Assembly: GCF_025060755.1 (NCBI RefSeq)
Contig: NZ_JANYUY010000017.1
Coordinates: 1-64,000 of the forward strand
From: Paenibacillus doosanensis
Lineage (GTDB): Bacteria > Bacillota > Bacilli > Paenibacillales > NBRC-103111
Length of the DNA: 64,000 nt
Direction of reading: 5' to 3'
Of the stretch, positions 24,657-33,784 are shown piece after piece. The first letter of the stretch is position 1. Each line of letters starts with the position of its first letter. Both the position numbers and the translations under genes were made by a program. The notes below the pieces were generated by a model. That model ran no database searches. It was not told the DNA's origin and was given only the letters and a program-made list of their open reading frames with translations.

Positions 24657-27278
24657 ATGAAACCCTATGTGCTCTTTTTTCATCAAATAGATCGCTCCAG
24701 TCTTCCCTATGTCGGCGGAAAAGGCGCAAATTTGGGCGAGATGACTCAGGCCGGCTTTCCTGTACCGGGCGGGTTTTGCATAACGACGCATGCCTATAAT
24801 GACTTTTTGCAAACCAGTACAGAAATGGATAGCTATTTTGCTGAACTGGACCGGCTCGAACCGTCGCAATTAGAACAGGTCCATCAAATCGGCGAGCGCA
24901 TAAGGACCCATCTGCAGCAATTGTCTATCCCCTCTCCTATTATGGATGCCGTCATTCAGGCATGGACCAAAGAAGGGTCGGAGAGCTTTTATGCTATCAG
25001 ATCCAGCGCGACAGCGGAAGATTTGCCTAACGCATCCTTTGCCGGTCAGCAGGACACTTATCTGAACGTAAGAGGCCGGGAAGAGCTGCTGCAGCATGTC
25101 AAGCACTGCTGGGCATCGCTTTTTACAGATCGCGCCATTGTGTATAGAGCCAAGAACGGCTTTGATCATCGCGAGGTCTATTTGTCCATAGTCGTTCAGC
25201 AAATGGTCATACCGGATACGTCGGGGATCATGTTCACAGCCGATCCTGTCAACGGGAATCGTGCGGTTGTCTCGATTGATGCCAGTTTTGGCTTGGGGGA
25301 AGCACTAGTTTCCGGTCAGGTGACTGCCGATCTGTATAAAGTGAAGAACAATCAGATTATCGATAAAAAAATATCGAAAAAGAAGTTAGCGATCTATGCT
25401 CTGCCTGAAGGCGGTACAGTAACCAAAGAGCTTTCCGCTCAGATGCAGGAACGGCAAGCTTTAACCGATAAGCAGATTATGGAGCTTGCCGCTCTGGGCA
25501 AGAAGATTGAGCGTCACTATGGCGCTCCTCAGGATATCGAGTTCTGTGTAGCGGACGATGAATTATTTATTGTCCAGAGCCGGCCCATTACGACCCTGTA
25601 TCCTTTGCCGGATATACCGCAACGGCCGTTGAGAATCTTGCTATCGTTCGGCCATGCACAAATGATGACGAACGCAATGAAGCCGCTCGGCTTATCTGTA
25701 CTACATCACATATTCCCTTCCAATCTGCTGAAGGCGGCCGGAGGAAGAATATTCGGCGACATCACCGGTATTCTGCATCATAAGATAGCGCGCAAAGGCG
25801 TCCTGGCATTGCTTGGGAATGTCGATGAAGGTATGAACCGGTCCGTAGATGCTATCGTTTCGCGTCCCGAATTTCTCAAGGATAACCCGTCTTCCCAAAG
25901 CATCTCTCTCTCATCCGTTAGAAAAATGGCGGCGCCCGTCGTAGGCAAGGCGTGGAACATTCTTCGTGCCGGCGATCTGGAAGCCGCTATAGCCGAGGTA
26001 GAGAGATATACCTTGGAATATAGAGAAAGTGTAAAGCGGTCCCTCCACAGGAAACACGGCGCTGAGCGAATCCTCATCGTTCAGGAGCAACTCGGACACG
26101 TACTCCGCGATATTATAAATAACGTGATCCCTTACGTCTGGCCCGGATTAGTCTCTAGCGCCTTGCTTAAAAAAACGATTATCCGGAGGTTTGGAGACGA
26201 GGCCGAGCTTAATAAATTGAATAAGTCTCTGCCCCATAATGTAACAAGCGACATGGGGCTTGAGCTGGGCGACCTGGCAGATATGCTGCGGGAACTTCCC
26301 GAGGTTCAACAATACCTTAAACAAGCTGACGATCGAACCTTTTACTCCGGCCTCGACCGCGTGCCGGGCGGCGAAGCGTATAGACATGCTTTTGCAAAAT
26401 TTATCGATAAATACGGGATGAGATGCCCGGGTGAAATCGATATGACTTCTCTGCGCTGGTACGAAGCGCCTACGCAATTGAATTCTGCATTGTTCAGCCA
26501 CATTCATAGTCACCGGCCCGGCGAACACCGGCAGCGATTCGCCGAGGGCAAGAAAGAAGCGGAATCCGCTAGTCACGCTATTTTGGATTCGGTAAAAGGA
26601 GACTTTTTCAAAGCCAAAATCACTAAACGGCTGATTTCGGTATATCGCCATTTAGGCGGGCTGCGGGAACAACATAAATATATTCTCATTACCGCCATGG
26701 GCGAATGCAAGAAGGCTATTATGGAGGAAGCTGAGACGCTTGTACAAAAAGGACATCTCTCGCAAGCCGACGACGTCTATTTCCTGGAATTGAGCGAGCT
26801 GCTTGATATTTTGCTGGGGCGCTTTGAAGGGAACCTATCTCAGCTGATTGCCCAGCGCAAAGAAGAGTTTCAAAGGTACCAAGGCTTGAAGCCGCCAAGA
26901 GTTATGACAAGCGAAGGGGAAATCGTTATCGTTCCTCCCAAAAAAGACAATATCCCGGAAGGGACGATCATCGGCAGTCCCGTTTCTGCCGGCATTGCGG
27001 AAGGGATTGCCCGGGTGATCCTAAGACCTGAGAACGCTATGCTGAAGGAAGGGGAAATTCTTGTGGCACCTCACACTGATCCGGGTTGGACCCCGCTGTT
27101 CCAATCCGCGGTTGCAGTCATTACGGAAGTCGGCGGGTTAATGACGCATGGCTCGGTTGTTGCCCGGGAATACGGCATTCCGGCAGTCGTAGGAGTCGAT
27201 GATGCCACAACGCTGATTAAAGACGGCGACAGAATAAGGGTTAACGGCGATCTCGGGTATATTGAAATATTGAGCTGA
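24657..27278 (+). CDS. Rifamycin phosphotransferase/PEP synthase-like enzyme
   Basis: About 873 residues. The order is an N-terminal ATP-grasp/PPDK-like nucleotide-binding domain ([40 protein letters not shown]), a central region starting SFGHAQMMTNAMKPLGLS that in RPH enzymes forms the drug-binding domain, and a swivelling phosphohistidine domain with His831 in GGLMTHGSVVAREYGIPAVVG. This three-part layout and length fit RPH rather than a PPDK. The start at 24657 has TAGGAGGC upstream. The TetR and permease in the same operon make an antibiotic- or toxin-modifying kinase more plausible than gluconeogenic PEP synthase. A second homologue lies at 37428. The substrate is unproven. Confidence 0.82.
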   Translation: MKPYVLFFHQIDRSSLPYVGGKGANLGEMTQAGFPVPGGFCITTHAYNDFLQTSTEMDSYFAELDRLEPSQLEQVHQIGERIRTHLQQLSIPSPIMDAVIQAWTKEGSESFYAIRSSATAEDLPNASFAGQQDTYLNVRGREELLQHVKHCWASLFTDRAIVYRAKNGFDHREVYLSIVVQQMVIPDTSGIMFTADPVNGNRAVVSIDASFGLGEALVSGQVTADLYKVKNNQIIDKKISKKKLAIYALPEGGTVTKELSAQMQERQALTDKQIMELAALGKKIERHYGAPQDIEFCVADDELFIVQSRPITTLYPLPDIPQRPLRILLSFGHAQMMTNAMKPLGLSVLHHIFPSNLLKAAGGRIFGDITGILHHKIARKGVLALLGNVDEGMNRSVDAIVSRPEFLKDNPSSQSISLSSVRKMAAPVVGKAWNILRAGDLEAAIAEVERYTLEYRESVKRSLHRKHGAERILIVQEQLGHVLRDIINNVIPYVWPGLVSSALLKKTIIRRFGDEAELNKLNKSLPHNVTSDMGLELGDLADMLRELPEVQQYLKQADDRTFYSGLDRVPGGEAYRHAFAKFIDKYGMRCPGEIDMTSLRWYEAPTQLNSALFSHIHSHRPGEHRQRFAEGKKEAESASHAILDSVKGDFFKAKITKRLISVYRHLGGLREQHKYILITAMGECKKAIMEEAETLVQKGHLSQADDVYFLELSELLDILLGRFEGNLSQLIAQRKEEFQRYQGLKPPRVMTSEGEIVIVPPKKDNIPEGTIIGSPVSAGIAEGIARVILRPENAMLKEGEILVAPHTDPGWTPLFQSAVAVITEVGGLMTHGSVVAREYGIPAVVGVDDATTLIKDGDRIRVNGDLGYIEILS

Positions 27279-27295
27279 AAACTTCAGACCCTAAG

Positions 27296-27344
27296 GAAGA
27301 CAGCGGCAGTCCGGAATTTGCGAGTCCGGACTGCCGCTGTCTTC
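27296..27344. terminator. Bidirectional hairpin between convergent genes
   Basis: A perfect 20-bp stem GAAGACAGCGGCAGTCCGGA / TCCGGACTGCCGCTGTCTTC with a 9-nt loop. The flanking T-tracts are weak, but the placement between two convergent genes argues for a terminator. Confidence 0.75.
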
Positions 27345-27350
27345 TCCTCA

Positions 27351-28796
27351 CTAGACAAGTCTGCGTATGCCCATTCGGAACGATAAATGATCGCCCGTCC
27401 GTTCCATATGCTTCTCCAGCATAGCCAGAAGCTGATTCAATTCATGATCATGTGTGCGTAAAGCGGCCAGATTGGTCTTCTCCTGCGGATCGTCCACCAC
27501 GTCGTACAGCTCCAGGAAAGTCTCGTCCTTGAATATATCCACGATAAGCTTATATCTCCCCTTGACGACGCACCTCTGAAAATTTCCCAACGAGCCGTTC
27601 CCGTCATACTGTATATATACGGCTTCGGCGTTCCGGGCCTCTCCGCGAAGCAGCGGCATAAGCGATTGGCCGGACAAGGATGCCGGACTATCCAAACCGA
27701 GGAATTCGCATAAGGTTGGCAATATGTCGATCGAGCTGACCGTCTCATGGATTTCATTCTCCGCAGGAGTAAACCCGGCAGGGAATTTGATCCACAACGG
27801 CGTTCGCACCGATTCCTCGTACATGCAAAATTTTTGCCATAGCCGATGCGAGCCCAGCATTTCTCCGTGATCGCTGGTGAAGAGGATAAGGGAATTATCG
27901 TAGATGCCCTGTCTTTTCAGCTCTTCAATGATTCGTCCGATGCCCTCGTCCAGCAGATGAACTAGCCCTAGATATTTGGCCCAGATTGAACGCCATTCTT
28001 CACGGGAATAGCGGGTTCCCAGCACTCCCGTCACATTATACATTTGCAGCGGCGACTGATCCGGATACCAGACCCCGACATTATCCGGCAGCTCGATCTC
28101 TTCTTCTCCGACCATGGAGTACCAAGGCTCCGGAAGGTGGAACGGCGGATGAGGCGCCAAATACATTGCGCTCAAGAACAAAGGTTTATTGGGGTCTCTG
28201 GACGTTAGGGCCTCCAGCGTACGATTGGTGATGTACCCGTCAAAAAAATAATCCACATCTTCCGTGTAGCGGTCTGTAACGGGTACGGAATAGCTTTTGA
28301 CGGCCGTATGCTTGCCGGATATCATCTCGGGCACGAGTCCTTTGAATTTCGGGCCGCCCGGAGCTTGTTTTCCGTGTTCTTTCAAGAAAGCCTTATAATT
28401 GGCTTCGGTATCCCAATGGGTTTGCGATTCAGGCTGTGCTTCCGGCTTCAACGGATAAAATAAATGCTGTTTACCGGTATGCCAGCTGTCCCAATGCTCC
28501 TCCATCAACTGATACAAATGAGGAGTTCCTTCCTTGACCATCCCGTGCATCCGATCCTGCTCCGCCCAAGGGTTAATTAAGCATCCGGTTTCGTTGGGAT
28601 ATTTTCCGGTGAAGAACGCCCCCCGGGCGGGAACGCATAAGGGGGAGGCGCAGTAGGCTCTGTTGAAAACAACGGATTCATTTTTCAATTCATTTAAATG
28701 TGGAGTCCATCTCCCGATCGCATCATATCTCAACTGATCGGCCATAATGATAATTACGTTAGGCTTTGGATTCGTCATCCGATTTATTTGCTCCAT
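27351..28796 (-). CDS. Type I sulfatase, cassette 1
   Basis: A 481-residue sulfatase of the alkaline-phosphatase superfamily. The formylglycine signature C-x-P-x-R is CVPAR at 54-58, followed by GAFFTGKYPNETG. Metal ligands include IMADQ (Asp20) and TSDHGEMLGSH (about 305), with HPPFHLP (about 215). It needs Cys-to-formylglycine conversion; no maturase gene is in the window. No export signal is visible, so it probably acts on imported sulfated sugars. It is the last gene of a cassette with a lipoprotein and two permeases and overlaps the binding-protein gene by 13 nt if started at 28796; an internal ATG at 28778 is the alternative. Confidence 0.88.
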   Translation of the reverse strand: MEQINRMTNPKPNVIIIMADQLRYDAIGRWTPHLNELKNESVVFNRAYCASPLCVPARGAFFTGKYPNETGCLINPWAEQDRMHGMVKEGTPHLYQLMEEHWDSWHTGKQHLFYPLKPEAQPESQTHWDTEANYKAFLKEHGKQAPGGPKFKGLVPEMISGKHTAVKSYSVPVTDRYTEDVDYFFDGYITNRTLEALTSRDPNKPLFLSAMYLAPHPPFHLPEPWYSMVGEEEIELPDNVGVWYPDQSPLQMYNVTGVLGTRYSREEWRSIWAKYLGLVHLLDEGIGRIIEELKRQGIYDNSLILFTSDHGEMLGSHRLWQKFCMYEESVRTPLWIKFPAGFTPAENEIHETVSSIDILPTLCEFLGLDSPASLSGQSLMPLLRGEARNAEAVYIQYDGNGSLGNFQRCVVKGRYKLIVDIFKDETFLELYDVVDDPQEKTNLAALRTHDHELNQLLAMLEKHMERTGDHLSFRMGIRRLV

Positions 28797-30310
28797 TTCT
28801 TCGTATTTTGTTCGACGGCCGAAGTCAGCTTGCCGAGCCCGGCATCGTTCATCTCTTTCACATATTGATCCCAGCTTGCGTTAATATCCTTAGCGCCGGT
28901 CACAAAATTGATCATCCACTCATTGTATTTTTTATCAATCGCCGGCACCGAATCCTTGGAGTCTCCGTAGGACAGCGCCGTAACCGGAGGGGCAATACCG
29001 GAGGTTAGGGAATATTCGAAGTTTTCCTTTAATGCGCCTTCTACATCCCCCGACGCTAACGAGTAATCTGTGGTCATGGCCAGTAAGTGTCCCAATGACG
29101 GAATAATATCCCGATCATAGAGCGCGGTTTTAACCATCTTACCGTTTTCCGTTTTATAGTGGACACCTTCTATCCCATAGTTGAGCAGCTTGATGCCTTC
29201 TTCGCTGTGAGTATAATCGATGATAGCGGCAACCCTTGCCAGGAAATCTTCATCCCGGTCTTTTTTAATGACTACGATAGGCTCGGTAAAGCTCGTGGAA
29301 GCTCTGCCCGAATTTCCAGCCGGTCCTTTAGGCAGCGGAATGATCAACGACAGCTTGGCCTCTTTGTTGGATTCCGATAAATCCTTTTCAAGCGCCGCAT
29401 ATCTTTCCGTAGGAGCCACGATGACCCCGGAGCTCCCGGAGAGAAACTTGGCTTTAGCCTGAGCCTCATTCGCTGTAAACACCTCCCGGTCGATTAAGCC
29501 CTCCCGGTATAACTCGCCGGCAAATTGCAGGAATGTTTTGTACTGCGGCATGACCGCTTCATACATCCATTTGCCGTCCGCCTTCCCCCAAGTGTTGGCG
29601 CCGGTGTAAGCGGTGGAGAATCCAAGAAGCGCGGACGATCCGAAGGCAAACGTGGCAGGCACTGTATTCGCGCCCCCCATTTTATTATCCTTGAAAGCTT
29701 TCAGCATCGCTTTGAATTCATCCATCGTCGCCGGCTTCTTCAGTCCGAGCTTATCCAGCCAATCTTGCCGGACGACGATCACGCTGGGAATGACTCCGGA
29801 TTTACGGGACGGAAGCTGGAAAATTCCGTTTTCTTCGCGGAATTCCTCGATCCCCGGCTGTTTCATGTAAGCTTGTAATCCTTTTAAATCATATTTATCG
29901 GCATACTCCTTGAAATCCATCAAAAAATCGTCTTCATACAGCTGGTTATAAATATGCGTTCCTGTGCTAAGCGAATAGCGAAATACATCAGGCACATCAC
30001 CTGCCGCAATTTTCAACTCCAGGTTCTTTTGATATTCTTTGGCCAAGATCCGCTCCACTTTAATATTCACATTAAATTTATCATTCAAATATTGGATAAT
30101 GGCATCATCGGGGGCAATATCGCGGGGACCCCACTGAAACCACTTGATGTCATATTTTTTCGCCAAACTTATTTTACCGGGCGCCGCAGCGGAATCCGGA
30201 TTCGCGTCTTTCTTGGAATCGGTGCTGTTCCCGGAAGGATTGGAACACCCGAAAACAGCGATCGTCAGAACGAGAATAAGGATTAACACGGTCATTTTTT
30301 TGAACAACAT
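28784..30310 (-). CDS. Extracellular sugar-binding lipoprotein (LplA-like), cassette 1
   Basis: A 508-residue family 1 solute-binding protein. A lipoprotein signal with VFGC (Cys22) is followed by a low-complexity tether (NPSGNSTDSKKDANPDS) and a binding domain with IKWFQWGPRDIAPDD and the RQDWLDKLGLKKPATMDEF motif common to Paenibacillus LplA-type proteins. It captures an oligosaccharide for the two permeases transcribed just before it. The adjoining sulfatase suggests a sulfated glycan. The cassette lacks its own ATPase; such systems share an MsmK-type ATPase encoded elsewhere. Confidence 0.88.
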   Translation of the reverse strand: MLFKKMTVLILILVLTIAVFGCSNPSGNSTDSKKDANPDSAAAPGKISLAKKYDIKWFQWGPRDIAPDDAIIQYLNDKFNVNIKVERILAKEYQKNLELKIAAGDVPDVFRYSLSTGTHIYNQLYEDDFLMDFKEYADKYDLKGLQAYMKQPGIEEFREENGIFQLPSRKSGVIPSVIVVRQDWLDKLGLKKPATMDEFKAMLKAFKDNKMGGANTVPATFAFGSSALLGFSTAYTGANTWGKADGKWMYEAVMPQYKTFLQFAGELYREGLIDREVFTANEAQAKAKFLSGSSGVIVAPTERYAALEKDLSESNKEAKLSLIIPLPKGPAGNSGRASTSFTEPIVVIKKDRDEDFLARVAAIIDYTHSEEGIKLLNYGIEGVHYKTENGKMVKTALYDRDIIPSLGHLLAMTTDYSLASGDVEGALKENFEYSLTSGIAPPVTALSYGDSKDSVPAIDKKYNEWMINFVTGAKDINASWDQYVKEMNDAGLGKLTSAVEQNTKKWSK

Positions 30311-30349
30311 ACTTGAACCACCCTTTCATGTCTCTAAGCTTTGAATCAT

Positions 30350-31228
30350 TTAGCCTTTCAAAGAACCCATCATGATTCCGCTCACAAAATATTTTTGCAA
30401 AAAAGGATATACCGAAATAATTGGCAATAAAACCATAACGATATTCGCTAAACGTACCGTTTCCGTACTAAATCCCTCTTCCCCGGATTCAGCCAGCATG
30501 ACGGATTCCAAATCCTGCGTGCTGTTAATCATTTTTTGCAAATATTCTTGAACCGTCTTCAACTCATTGTCGGTAATAAAAAATACCGATTGCATATACG
30601 TGTTCCAGAAGCCCACCATAAAAAACAAGCCGATGGCCGCCAATATCGGTTTGGATAACGGCAAAACGATAGTGAAGAAGATCCGGAAGTCATTGCAGCC
30701 GTCGATGCGGGCGGCCTCTTCTAATTCTTTAGGAAATTCCATAAAAGTCGATCTCATAATAATTAAATAAAACGTATTGATCATATAAGGAATAATATAT
30801 ACCGCAAAATGATTGATCAGCCCGAGCTCTTTATAGTTCATATAGTCAGGAATGAGGCCGGCATGCATGAACATCGTCATGACGATCAGAAACATGACGG
30901 CTTTTGACCCTTTGAACGGTTTGGATAATCCGTAAGCCGAGTAGGCCGTCATAAATAAGGCGACAGCAGTGCCTATGACCGTAATCAAGAACGTCACCCG
31001 GAGATGAATGAAGATCGTACCGTCTGCAAATATTTGCTTATATGACGCTAAAGTAGGCGCCGTCACCATCACTTTGAACCGAGAGGTCAAATATTCGGAG
31101 TCCGACATGAAGGAAGCGACTACCGTCTGCCAAAACGGATAGAGCATAATGACGCATAACAATATCATGATTGCCGCATTCAACGTATCTCCTATCGGGT
31201 GTTTGCGATCGCGAATGGTACTCGTCAT
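30350..31228 (-). CDS. Sugar ABC permease, LplC/YtcP-like, cassette 1
   Basis: A 292-residue inner-membrane permease of the carbohydrate MalG-like group with six predicted helices. The ATPase-coupling EAA motif begins EAARIDG at 171-177, and the C-terminus ends in PFLQKYFVSGIMMGSLKG, typical of the LplC/YtcP family. The ATG at 31228 shares its A with the TGA of the preceding permease gene, so the two are translationally coupled; the in-frame TTG one codon earlier is less likely. Confidence 0.88.
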   Translation of the reverse strand: MTSTIRDRKHPIGDTLNAAIMILLCVIMLYPFWQTVVASFMSDSEYLTSRFKVMVTAPTLASYKQIFADGTIFIHLRVTFLITVIGTAVALFMTAYSAYGLSKPFKGSKAVMFLIVMTMFMHAGLIPDYMNYKELGLINHFAVYIIPYMINTFYLIIMRSTFMEFPKELEEAARIDGCNDFRIFFTIVLPLSKPILAAIGLFFMVGFWNTYMQSVFFITDNELKTVQEYLQKMINSTQDLESVMLAESGEEGFSTETVRLANIVMVLLPIISVYPFLQKYFVSGIMMGSLKG

Positions 31229-32148
31229 CAAATAATTCCCCTCTGCCCTATAACTTTGGCCAGCCGATCCGCCGAATAGACGAGGACGGCCGCCACTAAC
31301 GTTTTAAATAGTCCTGCCGCCGTAGCCAAGCTGTGCTTGCCTTCTTGGAGCCCTACGCGAAATACATAAGTATCGATAATGTCCGCTACACTCGTTACCA
31401 TAGGGTTGCTCATGACCATAATTTGTTCAAAACCTACATCCAGCAAATGGCCGATATTAATGATGAACAGCACCACGATCGTAGTGGATATGCCCGGAAG
31501 CGTAATATGCCACAGCTGCTGCGAACGGGAAGCGCCGTCGACACGGGCCGCTTCATATAGGGATACGTCGATCCGGGTCAAAGCCGCCAAATACAAGATG
31601 GTTCCCCACCCCATCGTTTTCCAGATTTCCGATGCAACCAGAATCCCCCGGAAATAGGCTTTGTCGCCTACAAAATAAATCGGCTCGAAGCCAAACCATT
31701 TCACAATCTCGTTGACCAAGCCGTCATGGACGGATAGCAAGCTGTATATGATGCCTCCGAGCACCGACCAGGAAATAAAATGAGGAAGATACAGGATCGA
31801 TTGGCTGATTCTTTTAAACATTGCATTTCTCAGAGCATTCAGCATTAGAGCCAACACGATAGGCGCCGGAAAACCGAACAAAATTTTATAAAAACTGATA
31901 ATCAACGTGTTGACTAGAGCTTGTTGAAAGTCGGTTGAACTGAATAGCGTGACAAAATGCTCGAAACCAACCCAGGGGCTCTTCTCCAGCGGCCGTGTTA
32001 TTCTGAAATCCCTAAATGCAATCTGAACAAAGTACAACGGCTTGTATCTGAAAATCACATAGTAAATGAGCGCCGGAATAATAAAAAGAATAATTTGGTG
32101 TTTTGAATACAGCATTCGAATCTTGTAAAAAAACTGGTTTGGCTCCAT
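31228..32148 (-). CDS. Sugar ABC permease, LplB-like, cassette 1
   Basis: A 306-residue MalF-like permease with six predicted helices. The EAA loop is EAARVDG at 199-205, and the N-terminal ALIYYVIFRYKPLYFVQIAFRDF is typical of LplB proteins. The start at 32148 is chosen over 32181 for the AAGGGGAG site 6 nt upstream. It is the first gene of the transport part of cassette 1, about 130 nt downstream of the yesN-type regulator. A 40-bp inverted repeat (32171-32210) lies directly upstream and is a candidate operator. Confidence 0.88.
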   Translation of the reverse strand: MEPNQFFYKIRMLYSKHQIILFIIPALIYYVIFRYKPLYFVQIAFRDFRITRPLEKSPWVGFEHFVTLFSSTDFQQALVNTLIISFYKILFGFPAPIVLALMLNALRNAMFKRISQSILYLPHFISWSVLGGIIYSLLSVHDGLVNEIVKWFGFEPIYFVGDKAYFRGILVASEIWKTMGWGTILYLAALTRIDVSLYEAARVDGASRSQQLWHITLPGISTTIVVLFIINIGHLLDVGFEQIMVMSNPMVTSVADIIDTYVFRVGLQEGKHSLATAAGLFKTLVAAVLVYSADRLAKVIGQRGII

Positions 32149-32170
32149 CTTATCTCCCCTTTTTTTGAAA

Positions 32171-32210
32171 TGTAATCGCATACATTTAATGGTTTTAGTA
32201 TACGATTACA
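32171..32210. promoter_or_regulatory. 40-bp inverted repeat before sugar transport genes
   Basis: Arms TGTAATCGCATAC (32171-32183) and GTATACGATTACA (32198-32210) pair at 12 of 13 positions around a 14-nt centre. It is positioned 23 nt before the permease start codon. It is a candidate YesN-type regulator or catabolite-control site; the match to a cre consensus is only partial. Confidence 0.6.
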
Positions 32211-32281
32211 CCCCCATGAAAAACAGAAGGTGAAAAACAGAAAAAAGGTGGGTTATTTTCCACTGCGGCACACAGCATTCC

Positions 32282-33784
32282 TTATTTATTATGTTTGCGG
32301 TACTCCCTTGGCCCCGTGTTCATGATTTGAGTGAACAGCTTGCTAAAATGCTTTTCATCCGAATACCCGACTTCGCTGGCAATCTCATAAATTTTCATGT
32401 CGGTTCTAACCAATAATTGGCAGGCGGTTTCGATTCGTTTCGTGATTACATATTTGGAGAAAGTCATGCCGGTGTACTCTTTAAACTTGGAAGATAAGTA
32501 ACCGGGGCTGAAATAAAATTGCCGAGCGACATCCTCCAGGTTCAAATTGGTTCTATACATCTCATCCACATACTCTTTAATGAACGATATATTTTCGTTC
32601 TTCTGCAGCTGTGCTCTATGATGGATAAGCTCGCATTGCTCTTGGACGATCGGCAGCATATAAGCTTCCAAGTCCATAATCGAATCAAATTCATTCAAAG
32701 TAAGAGCTTTATTCTCTTGGACTTTCGTCATTTTCTCGAATTGCGCAGCTATTTGAAGGCAAAAGTACTTCATATCGGAAACGCTCAGCTTTTTATGTAA
32801 GCAGCCTTCGGCAAATACCGTTCTCATCCAATGCACTAAATTCACGGCATCCCCGGTATAAACCCAATTGACCCAGTGCATGCTTGAAACGTTGTTAAAT
32901 TCAATGCACGTATCCTGTCCCTGCCAATCTTCGTACAATAAAACCGATCGTGCCGAATTATCCGGATCTTCCGCTCTTAGGAAATCGATCGTCTTCATCG
33001 CTTCTTTATACATAAGGGGGATTTGCGATAGGCAGCGTTGAATGGAGCCCATTCCGATTTTATACGCATCGGCGGCGATCTCGCGCAAGTGAGCCGTTAT
33101 CATTTGAATACAATCCGCTAACTTCTTGTGAAAGTGCTGAAATTCTTCCCCTTCCTCTAAGAAAATAAAGTGAATATACCGGTCATCCTGTTTCAATATC
33201 AGCTTCAAGGGAAATGCGGTTTGGTAGAAACCAATCACATCCAATGGATAGGGCGACGGAAGCCATAGGCTTGCCACACTGTAATGCGACGGCTCCCCAG
33301 CTTGATTAAGCTCTGAGGGAGGAGAACCCTTCATATATTGTTGAAACGTATAATCGTTTTTGAGCAGCAGAAGCTGATTGTATTGCCGGTTTTCCTCTTG
33401 CTTATGGGACAAGACCCGATACAGCCTCGCCAAGGCTTCTTCCAGCTCCGGGAACATATTAATTTTAACGACATAGTCGAATGCGCCTTGCTGAATGCCT
33501 TTTTTGGCATAAGCGAATTCGTCGTAGCCGCTAAGCAAAATAATCTCCGTTTCGGGACGCAAGCCTTTCATCTTCTCCAGCACTTCCAACCCGCTTAAGA
33601 CGGGCATATGAATATCCATAATAACGGCCTCCGGCTTATAGGCTTGGAATAGCTCTAACGCCTCTTCGCCGTCAGCGGCGACGGCTACCAGATTAAATCC
33701 CAGCGAATCCCAATGGATGGAGTGTTCCAAGCCGTCTCTAATGATCTTCTCATCGTCCGCAATCATAAGTGTAAATTTGTTCAT
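32282..33784 (-). CDS. YesN-type AraC response regulator, cassette 1
   Basis: A 500-residue response regulator. The receiver domain (1-120) has acidic DD at 10-11, phospho-acceptor Asp57 (VIMDIHMP) and Lys107 (YVVK). A variable middle region of about 280 residues follows, then a C-terminal AraC double helix-turn-helix (LEDVARQFYFSPGYLSSKFKEYTG … IYEIASEVGYSDEKHFSKLF, about 405-495). Phosphorylated by the YesM kinase, such proteins activate adjacent sugar transport genes. Its start overlaps the kinase stop by ATGA. The likely target is the permease promoter region about 130 nt downstream. Confidence 0.92.
   Translation of the reverse strand: MNKFTLMIADDEKIIRDGLEHSIHWDSLGFNLVAVAADGEEALELFQAYKPEAVIMDIHMPVLSGLEVLEKMKGLRPETEIILLSGYDEFAYAKKGIQQGAFDYVVKINMFPELEEALARLYRVLSHKQEENRQYNQLLLLKNDYTFQQYMKGSPPSELNQAGEPSHYSVASLWLPSPYPLDVIGFYQTAFPLKLILKQDDRYIHFIFLEEGEEFQHFHKKLADCIQMITAHLREIAADAYKIGMGSIQRCLSQIPLMYKEAMKTIDFLRAEDPDNSARSVLLYEDWQGQDTCIEFNNVSSMHWVNWVYTGDAVNLVHWMRTVFAEGCLHKKLSVSDMKYFCLQIAAQFEKMTKVQENKALTLNEFDSIMDLEAYMLPIVQEQCELIHHRAQLQKNENISFIKEYVDEMYRTNLNLEDVARQFYFSPGYLSSKFKEYTGMTFSKYVITKRIETACQLLVRTDMKIYEIASEVGYSDEKHFSKLFTQIMNTGPREYRKHNK

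Noticed and set aside
24657..27278. Plain phosphoenolpyruvate synthase
   Set aside because: The length, central QMMTnamKPLGLS region and drug-efflux operon favour the RPH group, though PEP synthase activity is not excluded.
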